A stretch of DNA of 64,000 bases. Source: Bacteroidia bacterium 43-41. GTDB taxonomy: Bacteria; Bacteroidota; Bacteroidia; Bacteroidales; Dysgonomonadaceae. The stretch covers positions 62,001 to 126,000 of the forward strand of contig MKTD01000014.1 in NCBI GenBank assembly GCA_001898165.1. Direction: 5' to 3'. The position numbers and the translations under genes were made by a program. The notes under the pieces are model-generated. The model was not told where the DNA came from, did not search any database, and was given only the letters and a program-made list of their open reading frames with translations. Below, piece after piece: positions 35,465-43,935 of this stretch. How positions within the stretch are numbered: position 1 is the first letter of the stretch; every line of letters begins with the position of its first letter.

Positions 35465-36709
35465 ATGGCAATAATAGAAATAAGGGTACCCAGCCCGGGA
35501 GAATCGATAACGCACGTCGAGCTTTATAAATGGCTTGTGGCAGACGGAGCAGTGGTGAAGAAAGAAACGGAAATAGCCGAATTGGAATCGGAAAAAGCAA
35601 CGCTGACCCTGGTTGCCGACGAAGCAGGAAAAGTTTCATTTAAAGCGTCGGAGGGCGATAGCCTGGAAGTAGGCGCCGTAGCATTTACCATTGATACGTC
35701 TGTAAAACCCAGGGAGGAAAAACAGGCAGTCGCTCCGGCAACTGAGGTTGTTACTGCAACAGAGGCTGCTCCGGCAACTGAGGAGAAGGAAGTAAAAAGC
35801 AGACCGGATGAACACGCTAACGTAAAAATCACTCCGCTGGCCAAACGGGTAATGGAAGAGAACGACTTGTCGCTGGAAGACGTCATGAACGGCCTTCGCC
35901 GCCTGAAACGTTCCGATGTGGAAGCAGTACTGGCAGCAAGCGGCGTAAGCTCCCCAAGCGGATTGAAAAAACCTGCAAGCCGCGAGTCCAAAACCGACAG
36001 GATGAGCCCGCTACGCCGGAAACTGAGTGAACGCCTGGTTTCCGTAAAAAACGAAACGGCCATGCTTACCACGTTCAATGAAGTGAACATGAAGCCGATT
36101 ATGGATTTACGTAAAAAACATCAGGATAAATTTGTTGAAAAACACGGAATTAAACTGGGTATGATGTCGTTTTTCCTAAAAGCCTGCTCCATTGCGTTAC
36201 AGGAATTTCCGAACGTAAACTCCATGATGGAAGGTGAAAACATGACCACTTACGGCTATGCCGATATTTCGGTGGCGGTAAGCACACCCAAAGGGTTAAT
36301 GGTCCCCGTTATCCGGAATGTAGAGAGCATGGGGCTGGCCGAGATCGAAAAAGCCATTATGGAAGTTGCCGATAAAGCCCGCAAGGGTAAATTATCCATT
36401 CCCGAAATGACGGGAGGAACATTTACGATAACCAACGGCGGCGTTTTCGGATCGATGATGTCAACACCTATCATTAATCCCCCGCAATCTGCTATCCTGG
36501 GGATGCACAATATTTTAGACCGTCCGGTGGTAATCGACGGGCAGATTGTTGTACGGCCGATGATGTACGTGGCACTGTCGTACGACCATCGTGTGATTGA
36601 CGGCCGCGAATCGGTGGGTTTCCTTGTACGGGTAAAGCAGTTGCTCGAAAATCCAACCGATATGCTCTTCGGAAAAAGCAACGGGGAGAAAGAGCTGTTG
36701 GAGTTGTAA
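35465..36709 (+). CDS. sucB: dihydrolipoamide succinyltransferase, E2 of 2-oxoglutarate dehydrogenase
   Basis: The E2 core enzyme, 414 residues. The lipoyl domain (about 1-75) carries the attachment Lys44 in [12 protein letters not shown] Glu/Ala/Thr-rich linker (about 78-118) leads to the peripheral subunit-binding domain ([20 protein letters not shown], about 120-155). The catalytic domain (about 175-414) has the His-Asp signature [16 protein letters not shown] near residue 385. Together with sucA it forms E1-E2; E3 must come from elsewhere. It converges on the proline dehydrogenase gene with one base between the stops. Confidence 0.94.
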   Translation: MAIIEIRVPSPGESITHVELYKWLVADGAVVKKETEIAELESEKATLTLVADEAGKVSFKASEGDSLEVGAVAFTIDTSVKPREEKQAVAPATEVVTATEAAPATEEKEVKSRPDEHANVKITPLAKRVMEENDLSLEDVMNGLRRLKRSDVEAVLAASGVSSPSGLKKPASRESKTDRMSPLRRKLSERLVSVKNETAMLTTFNEVNMKPIMDLRKKHQDKFVEKHGIKLGMMSFFLKACSIALQEFPNVNSMMEGENMTTYGYADISVAVSTPKGLMVPVIRNVESMGLAEIEKAIMEVADKARKGKLSIPEMTGGTFTITNGGVFGSMMSTPIINPPQSAILGMHNILDRPVVIDGQIVVRPMMYVALSYDHRVIDGRESVGFLVRVKQLLENPTDMLFGKSNGEKELLEL

Positions 36710-36710
36710 G

Positions 36711-37898
36711 TTACTTTCTGCCCTTCCTTCTCCCGATTTCCTTCTCAATCAGCTTCAGCTCGCGGCTCGACTGCCCTTTTACCGATGTATTTTCCTCGGC
36801 ACGGCGGAAAAGATAAGGCATCATTGTTTTCACTTCGCCGTAAGGCACATATTTTACAACATTGTAACCCTTATCGGCCAGATTAAACGTAATGTGGTCA
36901 CTCATGCCGTAGAGTTGCGAGAAATAGATATGCGGATGATTGTGAGGCAGGCCGCGCTCATCGATCAACCGCGCCAGCAGTTGTGAGCTTTCTTCGTTGT
37001 GCGTGGCCACCATAAAGTGGATGGTATCAATGTGGTCTATGAAATAACCGATAATTTCATTAAAATCGTGATCTGTAGCCGGCTTATCGGGTTGGATAGG
37101 CGATGGATAACCCATTTCTACAGCACGTGCGCGCTCAATTTCCATATACGCTCCGCGTACTATCTTCAGCCCAAACTTCACTCCCTTTTCCAACGCAATC
37201 CCGTGATGCTCCTTCAATCGGTGAATGGAGTCGTGGCGGTACATCTGATACGTGTTTTGAACGATGGCCGCTTCTTTGTTGTATTTCTCCATCATCTCCA
37301 ACACCAAATCATCCAAAACGGGCTGTATCCAGGTATGCTCCGCATCGATAAGCACAGGGACGCCCAACTCATACCCCCGTTTGAAAATAGACTCCACACG
37401 GCCGTAAACCCGTTTGTATTCTGCAGATTCCTCTTCGGTAAGCGGCGCTTTTTCACTCACTTTGGCAAGCAGGTCAAACCGCCCGATACCGGTAATCTTA
37501 AATGCGCTGAACGGCACATTTTTATTGTCATGCGCCACTTCTATTGTCCGGATAACCTCAGCACACGTGGCATCAAATAGCTCGTCACGTTCTTCGCCTT
37601 CAACCGCAAAATCAAGGATAGTCCCCACGTTTCGCGCGGCCAGCCTTTCGATGGTTTTGGTGCAATCTTCAATAGACATTCCTCCCACAAAATGTTGATA
37701 GATGGTTTTACGAAGAATTCTTTTAACAGGGAAGCGGATGGCAAAAGCCAGATTTACCAGGTGTTTGCCCATCTTCACCAAACCGGCATTATTCATTACC
37801 TTAAATAACAAATGAGCCTGTTGTAATTCGGCATTCGATTTGTTCCGGAAAGCGATTTCTGAATTGTTGAAATCAACAACGTTGTGTGTCAGTAACAT
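36711..37898 (-). CDS. proline dehydrogenase
   Basis: An FAD-linked TIM-barrel enzyme that oxidises proline to pyrroline-5-carboxylate, 395 residues and monofunctional. Signature segments are KIVRGAYMEIERARA, HIYFSQLYGMSDHITFNLA and the terminal VPYGEVKTMMPYLFRRAEEN, which is the family motif around the flavin and substrate. The next step is encoded 0.9 kb away as P5C dehydrogenase (38770-40401) on the other strand. The product glutamate can become 2-oxoglutarate for the adjacent Kor and Suc enzymes. Confidence 0.92.
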   Translation of the reverse strand: MLLTHNVVDFNNSEIAFRNKSNAELQQAHLLFKVMNNAGLVKMGKHLVNLAFAIRFPVKRILRKTIYQHFVGGMSIEDCTKTIERLAARNVGTILDFAVEGEERDELFDATCAEVIRTIEVAHDNKNVPFSAFKITGIGRFDLLAKVSEKAPLTEEESAEYKRVYGRVESIFKRGYELGVPVLIDAEHTWIQPVLDDLVLEMMEKYNKEAAIVQNTYQMYRHDSIHRLKEHHGIALEKGVKFGLKIVRGAYMEIERARAVEMGYPSPIQPDKPATDHDFNEIIGYFIDHIDTIHFMVATHNEESSQLLARLIDERGLPHNHPHIYFSQLYGMSDHITFNLADKGYNVVKYVPYGEVKTMMPYLFRRAEENTSVKGQSSRELKLIEKEIGRRKGRK

Positions 37899-37993
37899 AA
37901 GTCTTTTATAAAGTATTTAGATTTGAAGCAACAAAAATAAAGATTTTTTCATTTAAAACGAATTAAAAACGAAAAAATATTTGGGAGATGGAG

Positions 37994-38479
37994 TTATTGG
38001 TTAACAGATTTAATAAAAAGCAAATATTCTTTGTCGGAATAATAAAAATGCAACTGATCGGTAAAAACCCTGTATTTTATCACCTTCGACAACCGATTTA
38101 AATACAAGTTGCCTTCACTTGTTTCATTCAGCCTGCCTGAAGAATAAAAATCGTCCGCCGAAAAACTGATAACGCGTCTGTGCGGATCTATTATAAATTT
38201 TCCGCTAATTTCGTTAGCAGACGATGTGCCGGTAAAAGAGCCGTCTTTATTCAACGTCAGGTAATACGCCTTAGGATCTTTACTGAACACCACTGCAATC
38301 TGCTTGCTTTCCGTAGTGGCATACCCTTCCAATTTCCATCGGCCGTAAGGCGATTGTAACTCAAGCGCTGCATTTTCCAGACCTAACGCATCTTCCTTGG
38401 AACAAGAGAAGAACATTGCCGTTGTGACAGTTAGAAGAAAAAGAACTATAAAGATTTTATATTTTCTCATCTGATTCAT
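37994..38479 (-). CDS. META/HslJ-like lipoprotein under an ECF-type promoter
   Basis: A 161-residue predicted lipoprotein: signal helix, then lipobox MFFSC (Cys26). The mature part (about 40-160) is a beta-rich domain beginning GRWKLEGYATTESKQ, with FTGTSSANEISGKF and YLNRLSKVIKYRVFTDQLHFYY. This resembles the META/HslJ or lipocalin-like pattern; the match is by eye and modest. The start may be Met1 or Met4. Twenty-seven bases ahead of the ATG lies a 27-bp sequence (38506-38532) almost identical to the one ahead of the ECF sigma gene at 59892, so it probably belongs to that sigma factor's regulon. It sits between the proline genes but runs alone. Confidence 0.7.
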   Translation of the reverse strand: MNQMRKYKIFIVLFLLTVTTAMFFSCSKEDALGLENAALELQSPYGRWKLEGYATTESKQIAVVFSKDPKAYYLTLNKDGSFTGTSSANEISGKFIIDPHRRVISFSADDFYSSGRLNETSEGNLYLNRLSKVIKYRVFTDQLHFYYSDKEYLLFIKSVNQ

Positions 38480-38505
38480 AAACGAATTACAATATTACAT
38501 ATAAT

Positions 38506-38532
38506 AGATGGAAAAAACGAAAAAACGTTGCA
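38506..38532 (-). promoter_or_regulatory. ECF-sigma-type promoter for the META-like lipoprotein
   Basis: The minus strand has TGCAAC (AAC -35 type), then 16 bases of mostly T, then CATCT as -10. It matches 59914-59940 at 26 of 27 positions. The start codon is 27 bases downstream. Confidence 0.7.
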
Positions 38533-38622
38533 TGAGAAAGTGTTAAAAAAAAATTATAATTAATTTAATCCAACTTTCGCATGTTTTCTCGAATAGTGTA
38601 TGCGACTAAAGCGGAGGCCTTA

Positions 38623-38694
38623 GTTCAGTTAGCGGCGAGCTATTTGAGCCAAAGATCCTTATTTATGTCTTTTGTAAGAAATTTAAACAGATTC
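38623..38694 (-). mobile_element. MITE-like element, truncated copy D
   Basis: The right end matches the outer part of copies A-C read on the minus strand (GAATCTGTTTAAATTTCTTAC, then the GGCTCAAATAGC core), and TTA follows it at 38695-38697. The other end is not recognisable beyond about 38640, so the left boundary is a guess. It lies just upstream of the P5C dehydrogenase promoter. Confidence 0.5.
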
Positions 38695-38718
38695 TTACTC
38701 TTTTCTCTCTTTTTTTTG

Positions 38719-38726
38719 TAAGTTTG
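38719..38726 (+). promoter_or_regulatory. -7 promoter box for P5C dehydrogenase
   Basis: TAAGTTTG is an exact TAnnTTTG match, 44 bases ahead of the ATG at 38770, directly after a T-rich stretch and repeat copy D. Confidence 0.6.
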
Positions 38727-38769
38727 TAGCAACAAAATTAATACTAACCACACAAAAACATTACATTTT

Positions 38770-40401
38770 ATGCCAAAAGGAGTCTATAAATTACCCGAAA
38801 TTAAGAACGAGCCCATAAAGAGTTACGCTCCGGGATCGCCCGAAAGACAAGCCCTAAAACAGAAACTTGTCGAATTGAGTAAAGGCGGATTGGATGTTCC
38901 AATGATTATCGACGGAAAAGAAATTCGCACAGGAAACTTATCCGATATCCGGCCACCGCACGACCACCAACATTTACTTGGCCATTATCATCAGGGGGAC
39001 AAAACACACGTACAAATGGCTATCGACGCCGCTCTCAAAGCGAAACCGGCTTGGGAAGCGATGCATTGGGAAAGCCGCGCCGCCATATTCCTGAAGGCCG
39101 CCGAACTGATTGCCGGTCCATACCGATACGATTTCAATGCCGTCACAATGACCGGGCAGTCGAAAAATGCTTTCCAGGCAGAAATTGATGCCGTTTGCGA
39201 GTTGGTCGATTTTTACCGTTTCAACGTACGTAACATGTACGACCTTTACGGGATGCAACCCAATTCTGCCCCCGGAATCTGGAACCGTACGGTCTGGCGT
39301 CCGTTGGAGGGGTTTACTTTCGCGCTCACACCCTTCAACTTCACCTCCATCGCTGCAAACTTGGGAGGGGCACCGGCGTTAATGGGCAATACTGTAGTCT
39401 GGAAACCGTCGAAAACGGCAGTTTACCCGGCTCATCTTATCATGAAAGTGCTAAAAGAAGCCGGGCTACCCGATGGTGTCATCAACCTGGTTTATGTGGG
39501 CGGAAAAGAAGCTGCCGATGTAATTTTCAATCATCGGGAGTTTGCCGGATTGCATTTTACCGGCTCTACGGGCGTTTTCAACGGAATGTGGAAAACCATT
39601 GCCGGAAATATGGATAAGTATAAATCGTATCCGCGTATCGTAGGGGAAACCGGAGGAAAAGACTACGTTTTTGCCGACGTCACTGCCGATGCCAAACAGG
39701 TAGCCACCGCCCTTACACGCGGAGCATTTGAGTATCAGGGACAAAAATGTTCCGCCGCTTCCCGCGCATACATTCCTGCAACCCTATGGGATGGCGTGAA
39801 AAAATATATGGAGAGCGATTTAAAATCGATAAGAATGGGTGTGCCCGAAGATTTTACCAATTTCGTGAACGCTGTTATCGATGAAGAGTCGTTCAATAAA
39901 TTGGCAAAAGCCATTGATGATGCCAAAAAATCTCCCGATGCCGAAGTGGTTATGGGCGGGAATTGTGACAAATCGAAAGGTTATTTCATTGAACCGACCG
40001 TTATTCTTGCAAAGAAACCCGACTATATCACGATGCGAGAAGAGCTTTTCGGCCCTGTTCTCACCGTTTATATTTACGACCCGGAAAAATTGGATGAGAC
40101 ATTAGATATTCTCGACTCCAGCACCGATTATGCGCTCACGGGAGCTATCTTTTCTACCGACAGGGTCAACATCGAGAAAATGACTAGCCGGCTCACCCAT
40201 ACCGCTGGTAATTTTTACATCAACGACAAACCTACCGGCGCCGTTGTTGACCAGCAGCCGTTTGGCGGAGGCCGCGCATCGGGAACGAACGATAAGGCGG
40301 GTTCCGTCTTTAACCTGCTTCGCTGGGTTTCTCCGCAGACCATCAAGGAGACTTTCGTTCCGGCAACGGATTATATGTACCCGAATTTCCTGGAAGATTA
40401 A
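38770..40401 (+). CDS. pruA: L-glutamate gamma-semialdehyde dehydrogenase (P5C dehydrogenase)
   Basis: An NAD-dependent aldehyde dehydrogenase, 543 residues, that oxidises glutamate semialdehyde to glutamate as the second step of proline breakdown. It is of the eukaryotic-like ALDH4 length class. Key features are the N-terminal segment ending in PPHDHQHLLGHYHQGDK, the NAD-binding FALTPFNFTSIAANL and VWKPSKTAVYPAHL, the general base in VGETGGKDYVFAD and the nucleophile Cys in FEYQGQKCSAASRAY (about 322-336). A perfect terminator follows at 40417-40460. Its partner proline dehydrogenase is divergently encoded nearby. Confidence 0.94.
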   Translation: MPKGVYKLPEIKNEPIKSYAPGSPERQALKQKLVELSKGGLDVPMIIDGKEIRTGNLSDIRPPHDHQHLLGHYHQGDKTHVQMAIDAALKAKPAWEAMHWESRAAIFLKAAELIAGPYRYDFNAVTMTGQSKNAFQAEIDAVCELVDFYRFNVRNMYDLYGMQPNSAPGIWNRTVWRPLEGFTFALTPFNFTSIAANLGGAPALMGNTVVWKPSKTAVYPAHLIMKVLKEAGLPDGVINLVYVGGKEAADVIFNHREFAGLHFTGSTGVFNGMWKTIAGNMDKYKSYPRIVGETGGKDYVFADVTADAKQVATALTRGAFEYQGQKCSAASRAYIPATLWDGVKKYMESDLKSIRMGVPEDFTNFVNAVIDEESFNKLAKAIDDAKKSPDAEVVMGGNCDKSKGYFIEPTVILAKKPDYITMREELFGPVLTVYIYDPEKLDETLDILDSSTDYALTGAIFSTDRVNIEKMTSRLTHTAGNFYINDKPTGAVVDQQPFGGGRASGTNDKAGSVFNLLRWVSPQTIKETFVPATDYMYPNFLED

Positions 40402-40416
40402 TCCTCCGGAGAAAAC

Positions 40417-40460
40417 ATTCTGCCTTTGTAGTTGTTTACAAAGGCAGAATCTGTTTTTCT
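40417..40460 (+). terminator. rho-independent terminator after P5C dehydrogenase
   Basis: A 14-bp perfect stem (ATTCTGCCTTTGTA with its complement TACAAAGGCAGAAT) with a six-base loop is followed by CTGTTTTTCT. It ends only 6 bases ahead of the cmk start. Confidence 0.85.
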
Positions 40461-40466
40461 ACAAGA

Positions 40467-41156
40467 ATGGAAAAAATAAATATCGCCGTAGATGGTTTCT
40501 CATCATGCGGCAAAAGCACTATAGCCAAAGGATTGGCAAAGGAGTTAGGTTATACGTATATCGATAGCGGAGCTATGTACAGGGCAGTTGCCCTGTTTGC
40601 CTGCCGCAACGGCTGGATGACCGACACGGAAATAAACGAGGCCGGGCTGCAAAAGCATATCCCTGAGATAGAAATTTCCTTTGAAACAAATTCAGAAGGG
40701 CAACAGGAAACTTATTTAAACGGTGAAAATGTCGAGAAAGAGATCCGTTCACTCGAAATAGGTAACGGGGCAAGCCGTGTGAGCACCCTCGGATTTGTAC
40801 GCAGAGAGTTAGTACGCCAGCAACAGGCGATGGGAAAAAAGAAAGGCGTGGTGATGGACGGCAGGGATATCGGCACCGTAGTTTTTCCGGATGCTGAATT
40901 CAAAATTTTCCTTACGGCAACCCCCGAAGTTCGTGCACAACGCCGTTTCGATGAACTTCAGGCCAAAGGGAGCCCTGTTTCCTATGAAGAGACTCTCGCC
41001 AACGTCCGCGAACGCGACGAAAGAGACACAACCCGTACAGAAAGCCCGTTGCGAAAAGCGGCCGACGCCATCGAACTGGATAATTCACACATATCCATAA
41101 ATGAACAGTTGCAATGGGCAATTGATATGTTTAATAAAATCACAAAGCAAAAATGA
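40467..41156 (+). CDS. cmk: cytidylate kinase
   Basis: Phosphorylates CMP and dCMP to the diphosphates. The 229 residues contain the P-loop DGFSSCGKSTIAKGLAKELG (about 8-27), YIDSGAMYRAVAL, the CMP-binding MDGRDIGTVVFPDAEFKIFL and the lid ERDERDTTRTESPL. The length is normal for the long bacterial form. The ATG lies 6 bases after a terminator hairpin, so its own promoter must overlap that region. It overlaps ispH by 4 bases (ATGA). Confidence 0.94.
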   Translation: MEKINIAVDGFSSCGKSTIAKGLAKELGYTYIDSGAMYRAVALFACRNGWMTDTEINEAGLQKHIPEIEISFETNSEGQQETYLNGENVEKEIRSLEIGNGASRVSTLGFVRRELVRQQQAMGKKKGVVMDGRDIGTVVFPDAEFKIFLTATPEVRAQRRFDELQAKGSPVSYEETLANVRERDERDTTRTESPLRKAADAIELDNSHISINEQLQWAIDMFNKITKQK

Positions 41157-42046
41157 GTAAAATTGAAATCGACAAGCAGTCCGGTTGTTGTTTTGGTGTA
41201 GCCAAAGCTATCAGCAAAGCCGAGGAAGAGCTGCAAAAAGGCGGAACGCTTTACTGTTTGGGCGATATTGTTCACAATAATATTGAAGTTGAGCGCCTTG
41301 CCAAAATGGGATTGATAACTATCAATCACGAAGAATTTAAAAAGCTGAAAAATGTCCGCGTGTTGCTTCGTGCACACGGTGAACCCCCAAGCACCTATCA
41401 GATAGCGAAAGAGAATAATATTGAATTAATTGACGCATCATGTCCGGTAGTTCTTGGTTTACAGAAGCGAATTAAGAAGAAATTCATCACAAGGCCGAAT
41501 GAAGGCGGACAAATTGTAATCTTTGGCAAAAAAGGCCATGCCGAAGTGAACGGACTGATGGGGCAAACCGACGAATCGGCCATAGTAATTGAAAAGAAGG
41601 AAGACATTGAAATACTTGATTTCTCGCGCGACATAAGCCTTTTTTCGCAAACCACCAAACCATTGGATGGATTCCGGGAGATTGGCGAATTGATAAAAGC
41701 ACGCATGAAAGATGGCGCCACATTTGAGTTTTACGATACTATATGCCGTCAGGTATCCAACCGTGTACCCAACATGCACGAATTTGCAAAGAAGCACGAT
41801 CTCGTTATTTTCATTGCAGGGGAAAAAAGCTCTAACGGAAAAGTTCTTTTTACCGAATGCGAAAAGTATAATCCGAACTCATACCTGATCCATCACCCCG
41901 ACCAACTAAATCCGGAGTGGATTAAAGAGGGGATCAGCATCGGTATTTGCGGAGCTACCTCAACACCCATGTGGCAAATGGAGGCCATTGCCAAAAAAAT
42001 ATCGGAACTTATACCGGAGACGGAAGTTGAGAAAGCTGCTTTTTAA
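41153..42046 (+). CDS. ispH: 4-hydroxy-3-methylbut-2-enyl diphosphate reductase
   Basis: The [4Fe-4S] enzyme of the last step of the MEP isoprenoid pathway, giving IPP and DMAPP. The 297 residues have the cluster Cys in GCCFGVAKAI (about residue 13), ASCPVV (about 96) and GICGATSTP (about 270), with substrate ligands in RAHGEPPSTYQ and SQTTKPLDGF. The cmk-ispH pair is usual in Bacteroidetes. The stop codon lies inside a terminator hairpin (42031-42059). Confidence 0.94.
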   Translation: MSKIEIDKQSGCCFGVAKAISKAEEELQKGGTLYCLGDIVHNNIEVERLAKMGLITINHEEFKKLKNVRVLLRAHGEPPSTYQIAKENNIELIDASCPVVLGLQKRIKKKFITRPNEGGQIVIFGKKGHAEVNGLMGQTDESAIVIEKKEDIEILDFSRDISLFSQTTKPLDGFREIGELIKARMKDGATFEFYDTICRQVSNRVPNMHEFAKKHDLVIFIAGEKSSNGKVLFTECEKYNPNSYLIHHPDQLNPEWIKEGISIGICGATSTPMWQMEAIAKKISELIPETEVEKAAF

Positions 42047-42059
42047 AGCAGCTTTTTTT
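42031..42059 (+). terminator. rho-independent terminator overlapping the ispH stop
   Basis: AAAGCTGC and GCAGCTTT form an 8-bp stem around TTTTTAAA, followed by a run of T. The ispH stop codon is in the loop. Confidence 0.8.
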
Positions 42060-42080
42060 GTACGCCTGCTAAAAAAAAAT

Positions 42081-42088
42081 TACCTTTG
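42081..42088 (+). promoter_or_regulatory. -7 promoter box upstream of pfkA
   Basis: TACCTTTG is the exact and commonest form of the -7 box. It is 234 bases ahead of the pfkA ATG because a 179-bp repeat element (42105-42283) lies between them. Confidence 0.65.
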
Positions 42089-42104
42089 CATCCGATTGTA
42101 TTTA

Positions 42105-42283
42105 GAAACTGTTTAAATTTCTCACGAAAGACGTAAATAAAGATCTTCGCCTTCAAAAAGTATCTTTTCTGTATTTTTCTTCCTTTTATTTGGCTCAAAT
42201 AGCCCGCTATTATCGCCAAAACAAGAAAGAACTCTCCTGAAAAATAATTCTTTTGGAATAGCGAAACAAATTTAAACAATTTC
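42105..42283 (+). mobile_element. MITE-like element, copy A
   Basis: A 179-bp element with imperfect terminal inverted repeats GAAACTGTTTAAATTT and AAATTTAAACAATTTC, flanked on both sides by TTA (42102-42104 and 42284-42286) as target duplication. It contains a central dyad AATAGC-CC-GCTATT (42198-42211). It has no open frame and is about 90 percent identical to copy B by eye. It lies in the leader of pfkA, downstream of the promoter box. Confidence 0.78.
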
Positions 42284-42321
42284 TTAGGTTCAACCAATTA
42301 AAAAAAAGAATTAATTTAGAA

Positions 42322-43305
42322 ATGGATTCAAATGTAAAAAGCATCGGCTTACTTACTTCCGGCGGAGATGCACCGGGTATGAATGCGGCCATTCGTGCCG
42401 TAACGCGTGCTGCAATCTTCAACGACATGCGCGTTTTCGGCATTTACAGAGGATATAGGGGGCTCATCAGCAACGAGATAGTAGAATTTAAGACCAACAG
42501 TGTAAGCAACATTATCCAACAAGGCGGCACAATACTCAAAACTGCCCGTTGTGCGGAGTTTACAACCGAAGCCGGGAGAAGGATGGCTTACGAAAACATG
42601 CAACAGCATGGGATTGATGCTCTTGTGGTAATCGGCGGCGACGGCTCGCTGACCGGTGCGGGAATATTTGCCAACGAATACAATATCCCTATTGTGGGGC
42701 TGCCGGGAACAATTGACAATGACCTTAACGGAACCGACACAACCATTGGTTACGACACAGCCTTGAATACCATTATGCAATCGATGGATAAAATTCGCGA
42801 TACGGCCACCTCCCACGAACGACTTTTCTTTGTGGAAGTGATGGGGCGCAACTGCGGCTATCTGGCCCTCAATAGCGCTATAGCGTCGGGTGCGGAAGCA
42901 GCGATAATTCCTGAAATAAGTATGGAAAAAGACCAATTGGCAGAGCTCATTGAACAAGGATTCCGTAAATCGAAAAGCAGCAGTATGGTACTTGTTGCCG
43001 AGAGCGAGATCACAGGCGGAGCAATGAATCTGGCAGAGAGAGTAAAAAAAGAGTACCCTCAATACGACGTACGTGTTTCCATCTTAGGGCACTTGCAGCG
43101 CGGGGGGTCGCCTACGGCACAAGATCGCATCCTGGCAAGCAGGATGGGTATTGCCGCCATCCAGGCGCTTCTGGAAAACCAGCGCAACGTAATGATCGGT
43201 ATTCGTGAAAACGAAATCGATTACGTGCCGTTTAAACGCGCCATAAAAAAGGATCGGGAGATCAGTTCTGAGCTGCTCGAAGTCCTTAAGATTTCTTCCA
43301 TTTAA
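42322..43305 (+). CDS. pfkA: ATP-dependent 6-phosphofructokinase
   Basis: The glycolytic kinase that makes fructose 1,6-bisphosphate, 327 residues. Motifs are the ATP-site [16 protein letters not shown] (about 14-29), GGDGSLTGA (about 109-117), catalytic [20 protein letters not shown] (about 132-151), MGRNCGYLA and the substrate loop [15 protein letters not shown]. The Gly after GGDG-S is consistent with ATP rather than PPi use. The probable promoter is cut off from the gene by element A, and the stop codon TAA doubles as the target site of element C. Confidence 0.94.
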   Translation: MDSNVKSIGLLTSGGDAPGMNAAIRAVTRAAIFNDMRVFGIYRGYRGLISNEIVEFKTNSVSNIIQQGGTILKTARCAEFTTEAGRRMAYENMQQHGIDALVVIGGDGSLTGAGIFANEYNIPIVGLPGTIDNDLNGTDTTIGYDTALNTIMQSMDKIRDTATSHERLFFVEVMGRNCGYLALNSAIASGAEAAIIPEISMEKDQLAELIEQGFRKSKSSSMVLVAESEITGGAMNLAERVKKEYPQYDVRVSILGHLQRGGSPTAQDRILASRMGIAAIQALLENQRNVMIGIRENEIDYVPFKRAIKKDREISSELLEVLKISSI

Positions 43306-43382
43306 GAAACTGTTTAAATTTCTTACGAAAGAAGTAAATAAAAGGTTTTGGCTTGAATAGCGAAACAAACTTAAACTGTCTC
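43306..43382 (+). mobile_element. MITE-like element, short copy C
   Basis: A 77-bp internal-deletion form of the same family: GAAACTGTTTAAATTTC at the left end and AACTTAAACTGTCTC at the right end. It is flanked by TAA on both sides (43303-43305 and 43383-43385). The left TAA is the pfkA stop codon. Confidence 0.75.
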
Positions 43383-43423
43383 TAAAACTTAAAGATAAAT
43401 TTTATCATACAATTTAAAAGTTT

Positions 43424-43431
43424 TACCTTTG
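43424..43431 (+). promoter_or_regulatory. -7 promoter box for the methylmalonyl-CoA operon
   Basis: TACCTTTG is an exact -7 box, 31 bases ahead of the epimerase ATG at 43463. It lies 42 bases past element C. Confidence 0.65.
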
Positions 43432-43462
43432 CATTTCTTAAATATATAATCACTCAATTAAT

Positions 43463-43867
43463 ATGGAATTAACACACATTGAACACATCGGCATTGCCGT
43501 AAAAAGCATCGAGGAACAATTACCTTATTATGAAGGAGTTCTTGGCCTGAAATGCTATAACATTGAAACGGTTGAAGATCAAAAAGTAAAAACCGCCTTT
43601 TTTAAGATCGGACAAACCAAAATCGAACTATTGGAACCCACCAGTGAAGAGAGTACCATTGCCAAATTCATCGAGAAAAGAGGTGAAGGTATTCATCACA
43701 TCGCTTTTGCCACTGAAAATCTGAATGAAACCCTTCAGGAAATTGAAGCGAAAGGCGTGCGCCTTATCGACAAACAACCCCGTGCCGGAGCCGAAGGACT
43801 GAACATCGCCTTTTTACACCCGAAATCAACCGGCAGCGTATTGACGGAATTGTGTGAACATCCCTGA
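43463..43867 (+). CDS. mce: methylmalonyl-CoA epimerase
   Basis: Interconverts the R and S forms of methylmalonyl-CoA in the succinate-propionate pathway. The 134-residue vicinal-oxygen-chelate protein has metal ligands in HIEHIGIAVKSIEEQL (N-terminal His), GQTKIELLEP, GIHHIAFATENL and FLHPKSTGSVLTELCE. Length is normal. It starts the operon that encodes the decarboxylase acting on its product. Confidence 0.94.
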   Translation: MELTHIEHIGIAVKSIEEQLPYYEGVLGLKCYNIETVEDQKVKTAFFKIGQTKIELLEPTSEESTIAKFIEKRGEGIHHIAFATENLNETLQEIEAKGVRLIDKQPRAGAEGLNIAFLHPKSTGSVLTELCEHP

Positions 43868-43935
43868 AAATAGCGAAAGCGGCAAAATCATTCAATATTG
43901 GAACAAAATTTTAATTCATAACAAATAATAATCTT

